From Brevundimonas sp. (GTDB lineage Bacteria > Pseudomonadota > Alphaproteobacteria > Caulobacterales > Caulobacteraceae): DNA of 64,000 nucleotides. Numbering within the stretch: the first letter of the stretch is position 1; each line of letters starts with the position of its first letter. The notes below the pieces were generated by a model. That model was not told where the DNA came from. It did no database searches and saw nothing but the letters and a program-made list of their open reading frames with translations. This document shows positions 57,889 through 64,000 of this stretch, piece after piece. The stretch covers positions 1 through 64,000 of the forward strand of contig JAPZRF010000015.1 of NCBI GenBank assembly GCA_027531145.1, read 5' to 3'. Both the position numbers and the translations under genes were made by a program.

Positions 57889-58529
57889 ACCTCAGGGACG
57901 ACCGGGCCGGGCGTCTGATCCTGTCGCTGCGCCAGCGGGGGGTCACCGACCCGCGCGTGCTGGCGGCGATGGAGTCGGTCGACCGCGCCGTGTTCGTCCA
58001 CGAGAAGTTTCTCGATCAGGCCTGGGAAGACCAGGCCCTGCCGATCGACTGCGCCCAGACCATCAGCCAGCCCTTCATCGTCGGCCTGATGACCCAGGCG
58101 CTGGACGTGCAGGCGCGGCACCGGGTACTAGAGATCGGCACCGGCTCGGGCTACCAGTGCGCCGTGCTGGCCCGGCTGGCGCGCTATGTCTATTCGGTCG
58201 AGCGCTACCGCAGCCTGCTGGCCGAGGCGGAAGGGCGGCTGCGGACGCTGGAGATCGACAATGTCATCACCCGCCACGGCGACGGCGGGCTGGGCTGGAT
58301 CGAGCAGGCCCCGTTCGACCGGATCATGGTCACCGCCGCCAGCCCGCACGAGCCGACCGAACTGCTGAAGCAGCTGAAGCCGAACGGCGTGCTGGTCTGT
58401 CCGGTCGGCCGCACCTCGGTGCAGATCCTGCATCGCTACGTCGGCCAGGGCGACGGCAGCTTCCGCCGTGAGAGCCTGACCGAGGTCCGCTTTGTGCCCC
58501 TTGTCGAGGGGATGGCGAAGGAGCCGTGA
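57885..58529 (+). CDS. pcm: Protein-L-isoaspartate O-methyltransferase
   Basis: 214 residues from a GTG at 57885 overlapping the surE stop (GTGA). The S-adenosylmethionine motif is VLEIGTGSGYQCAVLARLA (about 82-100), with AQTISQPFIVGLMTQAL before it and GVLVCPVGR after it, all standard for PCMT. Repairs isoaspartyl residues in aged proteins. The frame is open upstream to 57570 within surE; not the real start. Confidence 0.96.
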   Translation: MNLRDDRAGRLILSLRQRGVTDPRVLAAMESVDRAVFVHEKFLDQAWEDQALPIDCAQTISQPFIVGLMTQALDVQARHRVLEIGTGSGYQCAVLARLARYVYSVERYRSLLAEAEGRLRTLEIDNVITRHGDGGLGWIEQAPFDRIMVTAASPHEPTELLKQLKPNGVLVCPVGRTSVQILHRYVGQGDGSFRRESLTEVRFVPLVEGMAKEP

Positions 58530-58536
58530 ACTCAAG

Positions 58537-58690
58537 AGCCCTCCCCCTCGATGGGGGATGGTTGGGAGGGGGTGGGGGCAGTCCGTCCCGGATGTGGCAC
58601 GAGAGGCTGCGCCTCTGGCGGATAAACACGCAGCGTGGCGAGCCCACCCCCATCCCCGACCCTTCCCCCATGGAGGGGGAAGGGAGAGCG
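58537..58690. repeat. Palindromic repeat between pcm and the nlpD-like gene
   Basis: Left arm CCCTCCCCCTCGATGGGGGATGG with GGGAGGGGGTGGGGGC, right arm GCCCACCCCCATCCCC with CCCTTCCCCCATGGAGGGGGAAGG; about 154 bp, imperfect inverted repeat of the same general class as those at 56911, 59779 and 63096. Noncoding. The remaining 90 nt before the nlpD-like start show no gene. Confidence 0.6.
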
Positions 58691-58786
58691 TCAGGCCCCC
58701 CGCCCAACTTTCGCGCCGTTTACCGCATTGGCTTAGGGCGTAGGTTTGGGGCAAACGATTCGGATCACGAGAGCAGGGAGGGGCGC

Positions 58787-59764
58787 ATGACCCGGAACAG
58801 CTGGCTGAGAGCGGCGGCGCTGGCGCTGGCGGCGATGACGGCGGCGGCCTGTTCGACCTATCCCGACGCCCCGCGCTATCCGACGCGGCCGGTGCCGCCT
58901 GGCACGGCCCTGCCCGGGCCCGCCGGGGGGCCGCCCCCCGCCAGCCCCTATGTCTACAACCCGGCTGCGCCGGCCCAGCCGGCGACGCCGGCGGCCCCCA
59001 CGCCGATCCCCGGCGCGGCCGTGGCGCCAGTCGAGGGCGGAGCCCTGCCGCCGGCCCTGACGACCTCGACCGTCACGGCGCTGGGCCTGACGTACGAGGT
59101 GCAGCCCGGCGACACGGTATCGGGCGTGGCGCGCCGCTTCCGCACTCCGGTGCAGACCCTGATCGACCTGAACACCCTCGGCCCGCGCGGCGCGGTCAGC
59201 GCCGGCCAACGGCTGCGCCTTCCCGACGGGGCAGTCGACGGCGGGGTCGACCCCTACGCCACCGGCCCCTCGCCGGTCGGGGTCGAGGTGACCAACGCCG
59301 GTGCCCCGCCGCCGCCGCCGCCGCCTGTGGCGCCGGCCCGGCCCGTCGCCCCGGCCACGCCGCCGGGAACCGGCGAACTGGCCTTCACCTGGCCGGTACG
59401 CGGCGACATCGTCCGCCGCTTCGGCCCGGTCGGGGTCAGCGAGCGTAACAACGGCATCAACATCGCTGCTCCGCGCGACACGCCGGTGGTGGCGGCCGCC
59501 GCCGGCCGCGTGGCCTATGTCGGCGACGATCTGGTGGGGCAGGGCCTGACGGTTCTGATCACCCACCTGCACGGTTGGCGCACGGTCTACGGCCACCTCG
59601 GCTCGGCCAGCGTCCGCGACGGCGACAATGTCACCGCGGGCCAGACCATCGGCACGGTCGGCGAGACCGCTGGCGACGGCCGCCCCTCGATGCACTTCGA
59701 GACCCGTCGGATGCGTGGCGACGACCCGGCGCCGATCGACCCCCTGACCGTCCTGCCGCGGTAG
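58787..59764 (+). CDS. LysM/LytM (NlpD-like) lipoprotein with degenerate peptidase site
   Basis: 325 residues from the ATG at 58787. Leader ends at Cys24 (T-A-A-A-C, weak lipobox), then a Pro-rich region, a LysM domain (about 101-150: YEVQPGDTVSGVARRFRTPVQTLIDLNTL), a Pro-rich linker (170-200) and a LytM/M23 domain (about 205-325). The first zinc motif should read H-x-G-x-D but here reads N-N-G-I-N, and the final HxH reads S-M-H. Only the YGHL His is kept. Like E. coli NlpD, it is therefore probably an amidase activator rather than an enzyme. It ends the surE-pcm-nlpD-like order. Confidence 0.85.
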   Translation: MTRNSWLRAAALALAAMTAAACSTYPDAPRYPTRPVPPGTALPGPAGGPPPASPYVYNPAAPAQPATPAAPTPIPGAAVAPVEGGALPPALTTSTVTALGLTYEVQPGDTVSGVARRFRTPVQTLIDLNTLGPRGAVSAGQRLRLPDGAVDGGVDPYATGPSPVGVEVTNAGAPPPPPPPVAPARPVAPATPPGTGELAFTWPVRGDIVRRFGPVGVSERNNGINIAAPRDTPVVAAAAGRVAYVGDDLVGQGLTVLITHLHGWRTVYGHLGSASVRDGDNVTAGQTIGTVGETAGDGRPSMHFETRRMRGDDPAPIDPLTVLPR

Positions 59765-59778
59765 GCAGCGCGCCTTCT

Positions 59779-59909
59779 ATTCCTCCCCCGCAGGGGGAGG
59801 GGGACCACGCGCAGCGTGGTGGAGGGGGGATAAGCGCCGCCGTGGGGGGCCTCCCCCCTCCGTCTCGCCGGCTTCGCCGGCGAGCCACCTCTCCCTGTGG
59901 GGGAGGAAT
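59779..59909. repeat. Palindromic repeat element B, copy 1
   Basis: Terminal inverted repeats ATTCCTCCCCCGCAGGGGG and CCCTGTGGGGGAGGAAT, with internal GGTGGAGGGGGG / CCCCCCTCC pairs; about 131 bp. The same layout recurs at 63096-63224. Part of a 410-nt gene-free stretch (59765-60174) that also holds a half copy of element A (59935) and a small hairpin (60048); I see no gene or promoter I can assert there. Confidence 0.65.
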
Positions 59910-59934
59910 GAGGGCGGCGCAGCACCGCGACGCC

Positions 59935-59976
59935 GTTGTGTCCTCTGTGCCTTCGCTGTGTTCGTTGTGATGAACT
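59935..59976. repeat. Dispersed element A, half copy
   Basis: GTTGTGTCCTCTGTGCCTTC then GCTGTGTTCGTTGTGATGAAC resembles the right end of element A (54518 and 55129), ending in the same TGTGATGAA. No matching left half is nearby, so it is a solo end. Confidence 0.5.
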
Positions 59977-60047
59977 TTCGACGGCGGGAGGCATTCGCCC
60001 GGTCAGCCGGGCCGCCCCCACCCGTCTTCGCCCTTTCGGCTCAGCCA

Positions 60048-60068
60048 CCCTCCCCTTGAAGGGGAGGG
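60048..60068. repeat. Short perfect hairpin before yajC
   Basis: CCCTCCCCTT-G-AAGGGGAGGG, a 10-base perfect inverted repeat around one base. No T-run follows directly. Probably a fragment of the same repeat class. Confidence 0.45.
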
Positions 60069-60174
60069 AAAGGGTTCTGCGCCGTCGCCGCATTGCATCC
60101 GGCGACGCTGCGCCCTAGTTTCCGCGCCTCGTTTTCAGCGCCGCGCGACGCGCGCGCCCGATCCGGAGTGATCC

Positions 60175-60489
60175 ATGAGCCCGACCGCCGACGGTGGCAT
60201 GACCACCGCCCTGGTGCAGTTCCTGCCCTTCATCCTCATCTTCGTGCTGTTCTACTTCCTGCTGATCCGTCCACAGCAAAAGCGCGCCAAGGAGCACCGG
60301 GAGATGATCGCCTCGCTGAAGCGCGGCGACCAGGTGGTGCTGTCCAACGGCATGGTCGGCAAGGTCACCCGCGTCGAGGACGCCGAGGCCATGGTCGAGA
60401 TCGCCCAGGGCGTGAACGTCAGCGTGGTCAAGGCGATGATCTCGGAGGTGCGCAACCGCACCGCCGTGGCCGCCAACGACCGCAAGTAA
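60175..60489 (+). CDS. yajC: Sec translocon accessory protein YajC
   Basis: 104 residues. One membrane helix (about 14-37: LVQFLPFILIFVLFYFLLIRPQQ) with the conserved RPQQKRAKEHREMIASLKRGDQVVLSNGMVGKV that follows it in all YajC proteins. YajC associates with SecDF at the SecYEG translocon. First gene of yajC-secD-secF; the gap to secD is 30 nt. Confidence 0.95.
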   Translation: MSPTADGGMTTALVQFLPFILIFVLFYFLLIRPQQKRAKEHREMIASLKRGDQVVLSNGMVGKVTRVEDAEAMVEIAQGVNVSVVKAMISEVRNRTAVAANDRK

Positions 60490-60519
60490 GCCCAGCTCTC
60501 TCCCGCCCGGATCCCCGTC

Positions 60520-62115
60520 ATGATTCAGCTGTCGCGCTGGAAGGTCGTCCTCGTCGTCCTTGCGGTGATCCTGGGTGCGCTCTTTGCCTACCCCAACCTG
60601 CTGTCGCCCGCCCAGCGCGCGGCGCTGCCGGACTTCGTGCCGAAGAATGCGCTGAACCTCGGCCTCGACCTGCAGGGCGGCTCCTATCTGCTACTTGAGG
60701 TCGACGTCGACGAGATGCGTCAGGCTCGCCTCGACAACCTCGTCGAGGACGTCCGGGTGTCGTTGAACGAGACCGGCGTGGCCCTGGCCCGGATCGAGCG
60801 CGAGGCCGCCGGTGCCGTGGTGCGCGTCGCCCCGGCTGACCAGGACGCCGCCTTCCGCGCCCTGCAGCCGCTGGGCTCGCAGCCGGGACTGGCCGGTGCC
60901 GCCGCCGAGCGCACCGTCAGCCGCGTGGGCAATGACGGCATCCGCGTGGTGTTCACGCCCCAGGCGCTGGAGCAGATGGGCCCGAACGCGGTCGAGCAGT
61001 CGATCGAGGTGGTGCGCCGCCGGATCGACGCCCTGGGCACCCGCGAGCCCTCGATCACCCGCCAGGGCGCCAACCGCATTGTCGTCCAGGCCCCGGGCGA
61101 GAGCGACCCGGAGGAGCTGGAACGGGTCATCGGGCAGACGGCCCAGCTGACCTTCCAGATGGTCGACGACGAGAACACGGTCCAGGACGCGCTCGCCGGG
61201 CGCGTGCCGCCGGGCTCCGAGCTGGTCTACGACGAGTTCAACACCCCCTATCTGGTCAAGACGCGGGTGCTGGTGTCGGGGGAGAACCTGACGCGCGCCG
61301 AGGTCTCGACCGATCAGAACAACCGCCCGGCCATCGGCTTCCGCTTCGACGGCCAGGGCGCGCGTCGCTTCGCGGAGGCGACCCGCCCGGAGAACCGCGG
61401 CAAACTGTTCGCCATCATCCTTGACGGCAAGGTCATCTCGGCCCCTCGCATCAACAGCCCCATCCCCAACGGCTCGGGCATCATCGAGGGCCAGTTCACC
61501 ATCGCCGAGGCCTCGGAAATGGTGAACCTGCTGAACGGGGGTGCCCTGCCCGCGCCGCTGACCGTCGAGGAGCGCCGGGTCGTCACTGCCGAGCTGGGAG
61601 CCGACGCCGTGCAGGCGGGTGCCATCTCGGTGGCCGTGGGCGGAGTGATCATCGTCGCCTTCATGATCTTGTCCTACGGCTGGCTGTTCGGCGGCATCTC
61701 GGTCATCGGCCTCGTCCTGAACGGTCTGATGATCATCGCCGCCATGTCCCTGACTCAGGCGACCCTGACGCTGCCCGGCATCGCCGGTCTGATCCTGACC
61801 TTCGCCGTGGCCGTGGACGCCAATGTGCTGATCTACGAGCGGATGCGGGACGAGGCGCGGGCCGGACGGTCGGTGATCGCCAGCATGGATGCGGGCTTCA
61901 ACCGCGCCATGGGCACCATCATCGACGCCAACCTGACCACCCTGGTGGCGGCGCTGATCATGTTCGTGTTCGGGGCCGGGCCGGTGCGAGGCTTCGCCTG
62001 GACCCTGACCATCGGCGTGTTCACCTCGGTGTTCTCGGCGGTGCTCGTTGCCCAGGTCCTGCTGGCCTACTGGCTACGGGTGAAGAAGCCCAAGACCCTG
62101 CCGATCGCGGAGTGA
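60520..62115 (+). CDS. secD: Protein translocase subunit SecD
   Basis: 531 residues. Motifs: NLGLDLQGGSYLLLEVD at the start of the first periplasmic domain (D1), P1 domain to about 350, and the RND-type membrane core with GLILTFAVAVDANVLIYERMRDEARAG (helix 4, with the D of AVDANV) and MGTIIDANLTTLVAALIMFVFGAGPVRGFAWTL. SecD with SecF uses the proton gradient to pull preproteins across the inner membrane. Length normal. TGA overlaps the secF ATG (TGATG). Confidence 0.97.
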   Translation: MIQLSRWKVVLVVLAVILGALFAYPNLLSPAQRAALPDFVPKNALNLGLDLQGGSYLLLEVDVDEMRQARLDNLVEDVRVSLNETGVALARIEREAAGAVVRVAPADQDAAFRALQPLGSQPGLAGAAAERTVSRVGNDGIRVVFTPQALEQMGPNAVEQSIEVVRRRIDALGTREPSITRQGANRIVVQAPGESDPEELERVIGQTAQLTFQMVDDENTVQDALAGRVPPGSELVYDEFNTPYLVKTRVLVSGENLTRAEVSTDQNNRPAIGFRFDGQGARRFAEATRPENRGKLFAIILDGKVISAPRINSPIPNGSGIIEGQFTIAEASEMVNLLNGGALPAPLTVEERRVVTAELGADAVQAGAISVAVGGVIIVAFMILSYGWLFGGISVIGLVLNGLMIIAAMSLTQATLTLPGIAGLILTFAVAVDANVLIYERMRDEARAGRSVIASMDAGFNRAMGTIIDANLTTLVAALIMFVFGAGPVRGFAWTLTIGVFTSVFSAVLVAQVLLAYWLRVKKPKTLPIAE

Positions 62116-63083
62116 TGTCGATGTCGTGGTGGCCCCTCATCAAGACCCTCCCGGTCAAGACCAACTTCCGCTTCGTGCGCTTCGCCCGGCTGTTCGGCCT
62201 CTTGTCCGTGCTGCTGTGCGCGGCCTCGCTGATCGGCGTCTTCTATCCCGGCCTGAACCTCGGCATCGACTTCCGCGGCGGTGCGGCCATGGAGATGACC
62301 CGGCCCGGCGGCCAGGCGCTCGACCTCGGGGCCGTGCGCGGTGCGGTCGATGACCTCGGCCTCGGCGACGTCCAGGTGCAGGGCATCGACAGCGACTCCG
62401 GTGCCATCGTGCGTTTCCAGATCCCCGAGGGCACGGCCCAGGCCGATACGGTCAACCGCGTGCAGGTGGCGATCACCGGGGCCGTACCGGATGCCCGCTT
62501 CTCGGGCACCAGCGTGGTCGGCTCCAAGGTCTCGGGCGAACTGCTGACCGCAGGCGTGCTCGCGCTCGTCGTGGCCGTGATCCTGATGTTCCTCTACATC
62601 GCCTTCCGCTTCCCCTGGCAGTTCGGCCTCGGCGCGGTGTTCGGCCTGGTCCACGACGTGGTGCTGGTGTTCGGCCTGATGGTGCTGATGCGGCTCGAGT
62701 TCAGCCTGAACAGCGTCGCGGCGATCCTGACCGTGATCGGCTATTCGATGAACGACACCGTCGTGGTGTTCGACCGCCTGCGCGAGAACCTGCGCAAGTA
62801 CAAGACCTTGCCGCTGGCCGACATCATCGACCTGTCGGTCAACGAGACCCTGTCGCGGACCATCATCACCGGCATCACGGCGGTCATGGTGCTGGCGGCG
62901 CTGGCAGTGCTCGGTGGCCCGGCCCTGTTCGCCTTCTCCATCGCCCTGATGTTCGGCATCATCATCGGCACCTACTCGTCGGTTTACATCGCCGCGCCGG
63001 TGATCCTGGTCTGGGGCGTCAAGCGCGGCGAGTCGGCCGAGGACGCCCAGCCGGTGGTGCTCGGCCCGGCCAGCCGGCCCTGA
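62115..63083 (+). CDS. secF: Protein translocase subunit SecF
   Basis: 322 residues from ATG 62115; GTG 62112 and ATG 62121 are alternatives. Signature segments GLNLGIDFRGGAAMEM, VSGELLTAGVLALVVAVILMFLYIAFRFPWQFGLGAVFGLVHDVVLVFGLM, AAILTVIGYSMNDTVVVFDRLREN and TLSRTIITGITAVMVLAALAVLGG are those of SecF; six membrane helices. Forms the SecDF motor with the preceding gene. A palindromic repeat follows it. Confidence 0.97.
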   Translation: MSMSWWPLIKTLPVKTNFRFVRFARLFGLLSVLLCAASLIGVFYPGLNLGIDFRGGAAMEMTRPGGQALDLGAVRGAVDDLGLGDVQVQGIDSDSGAIVRFQIPEGTAQADTVNRVQVAITGAVPDARFSGTSVVGSKVSGELLTAGVLALVVAVILMFLYIAFRFPWQFGLGAVFGLVHDVVLVFGLMVLMRLEFSLNSVAAILTVIGYSMNDTVVVFDRLRENLRKYKTLPLADIIDLSVNETLSRTIITGITAVMVLAALAVLGGPALFAFSIALMFGIIIGTYSSVYIAAPVILVWGVKRGESAEDAQPVVLGPASRP

Positions 63084-63095
63084 GGCTGCGCGGAC

Positions 63096-63224
63096 CTCCT
63101 CCTCCGCAGGGGGAGGGGGACTGCCGAAGGCGGTGGAGGGGGGGCTGTACGTCCCCATGCCGCTTCGCCCCCCTCCGGCACGGCGCTCGCGCGCCGCCCC
63201 GCCTCCCCTTGTGTGGGGGAGGAG
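63096..63224. repeat. Palindromic repeat element B, copy 2
   Basis: Left end CTCCTCCTCCGCAGGGGGAG, right end CCCCTTGTGTGGGGGAGGAG, with internal GGTGGAGGGGGG / CCCCCCTCC; about 129 bp. It parallels the copy at 59779, and both flank yajC-secD-secF. It fills most of the 226 nt before the PuuD-like gene. Confidence 0.6.
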
Positions 63225-63309
63225 CGTTTGCCTCGCCGTCCACCCTTCTCCCCGGGCCGGGAACCGGCTAATCGGGCGGGCATGACAGACGCCTTGGGAG
63301 GGGCGAGAC

Positions 63310-63927
63310 ATGGCCGGACTACTGACCAACTTCAGGAATACCCTGCTGCTCAGCCTCGTGCTGGCGGGGGTGATGATCTACGCCTTCGGCGCTGCCTACG
63401 GCGGTTTCGACGTGATCTTCTGGCAGGCGACGTTCCGCTGGATCCACGTCGTGCTCGGCATCCTGTGGATCGGGCTGCTGTACTATTTCAACTTCGTGCA
63501 GATCCGGGTCATGCCGGCCGTGCCCGCCGAGCTGAAGCCGGCGGTGACGCGCTACATCGCGCCTGAGGCCCTGTTCTGGTTCCGTTGGGCGGCGCTGGGC
63601 ACGGTGCTGGCCGGGTTCGCCCTCATGGCTACCCGCGGCCACGCCTATTCGGCCGAGGCGCTCAGTTTCGGCTTCGCCGCCGGCTACGGGCCCGAGGACC
63701 GCGGGTTCACCCTGCTGGGTGTCGGTATCTGGCTGGCCATCGTCATGTTCCTCAACGTCTGGGGCGTGATCTGGCCGAACCAGAAGCGCGCCCTTGGCAT
63801 CGTCGTGGTCGATGATGACAAGAAGGCCCACGCTGCCCGCGTCGCCATGCTGGGCAGCCGCATTAACCTGCTGCTCAGCCTGCCGATGCTGACCTCCATG
63901 GCCATGTACCAGACGCTCCTTGGCTGA
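63310..63927 (+). CDS. Urate-oxidase N-terminal (PuuD-like) membrane protein
   Basis: 205 residues, about five membrane helices. FRWIHVVLGILWIGLLYYFNFVQIRVMP is the conserved start of the Urate_ox_N/PuuD membrane domain, followed by FRWAALGTVLAGFALMATRG and a WLAIVMFLNVWGVIWPNQKRALG segment. The C-terminal cytochrome c domain of full-length PuuD (urate hydroxylase) is absent, so this is the membrane part alone, as in many proteobacterial proteins; whether it acts on urate is not shown. The TGA overlaps the next possible start (TTG at 63920). Confidence 0.78.
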   Translation: MAGLLTNFRNTLLLSLVLAGVMIYAFGAAYGGFDVIFWQATFRWIHVVLGILWIGLLYYFNFVQIRVMPAVPAELKPAVTRYIAPEALFWFRWAALGTVLAGFALMATRGHAYSAEALSFGFAAGYGPEDRGFTLLGVGIWLAIVMFLNVWGVIWPNQKRALGIVVVDDDKKAHAARVAMLGSRINLLLSLPMLTSMAMYQTLLG

Positions 63928-64000
63928 GGCCGACCTCGACGCACAGGTCCGCGCGGCCGATCCCGACCGCTGGCTGTCCAGCCGGCTGGTCGCCGACCCC
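63920..64000 (+). CDS. Probable squalene/phytoene synthase family protein, N-terminus only
   Basis: A TTG at 63920 overlaps the end of the upstream gene and starts an open frame to the window edge: 27 residues including LDAQVRAADPDRWLSSRLVADP. The pattern R-x-x-D-P-D-R-W-L-x-S-x-x-x-A is the usual start of squalene/phytoene-synthase-like proteins found near secDF in alphaproteobacteria. The short length makes the family call tentative. Confidence 0.5.
   Translation, partial: MAEADLDAQVRAADPDRWLSSRLVADP

Overview
This 64 kb window is GC-rich chromosomal DNA from an alphaproteobacterium of the Caulobacterales, most likely a Brevundimonas- or Caulobacter-like member of Caulobacteraceae. The evidence is the flagellar gene content and order (fliF-fliG-fliH-fliN-flbD; flgF-flgG-flgA-flgH divergent from fliL-fliM-pflI; flagellins with flaG and flaEY), the presence of FlbD and FlaEY, CtrA-type sites (TTAA-N7-TTAA), sigma-54 promoters with FlbD-like palindromes, and an alphaproteobacterial LexA box (GTTC-N7-GTTC) at ssb. 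Genus and species cannot be fixed from the sequence alone.

Layout. 1-4.5 kb: the edge of an IS5-family transposase, a nucleoside transporter, a GST, a thioesterase and a coupled DUF3253 / uracil-DNA-glycosylase / hydrolase trio. 4.5-12.7 kb: early flagellar operon fliF-fliG-fliH-fliN-flbD-[class A beta-lactamase]-flhA, with a CtrA-like box in front. 12.7-17.2 kb: mostly minus-strand accessory genes, including a HepT/MntA toxin-antitoxin pair fused by overlaps to a VWA gene. 17.2-22.4 kb: deacetylase, phosphatase, and xseB-csaA-ispA-dxs (isoprenoid precursors). 22.4-23.9 kb: three tandem, apparently paralogous exported proteins. 24-30.3 kb: divergent flagellar operons flgF-G-A-H and fliL-fliM-pflI-motE-like. 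30.4-42.3 kb: housekeeping genes (M28 peptidase, pyruvate kinase, kbl-tdh, rlmJ) plus a compositionally distinct fic gene placed flush against tRNA-Leu(UAA). 42.3-46.6 kb: an ECF sigma/anti-sigma pair, then a compact phage-like cassette: DUF2793 tail-fibre-like protein, a tiny ORF, a holin-like protein, an M15 endolysin and an overlapping spanin pair. 46.6-51.7 kb: flagellin, flaG, a second flagellin and flaEY. 51.8-64 kb: ssb, an EamA transporter, serS (with an unusual in-frame insertion), surE-pcm-nlpD-like, yajC-secD-secF, a PuuD-like membrane protein and the start of a probable squalene/phytoene synthase gene, with many palindromic intergenic repeats.

How the parts fit. CtrA-like sites precede fliF, fliL and flaEY (class II style), whereas the flgF operon and the first flagellin have sigma-54 promoters (class III style) expected to depend on FlbD encoded here. 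Nearly all operons are packed with 1-8 nt start/stop overlaps, which makes the foreign-looking members (beta-lactamase, spanin cassette, HepT/MntA) stand out because they share the same coupling.

Most worth a second look: the lysis/tail-fibre cassette between an ECF sigma system and the flagellin locus, the beta-lactamase translationally linked to flhA, the roughly 75-residue insertion in SerRS, a threonine dehydrogenase that has lost all four structural-zinc cysteines, and the three tandem exported paralogues. Motif and site calls were made by eye; no database search was run.
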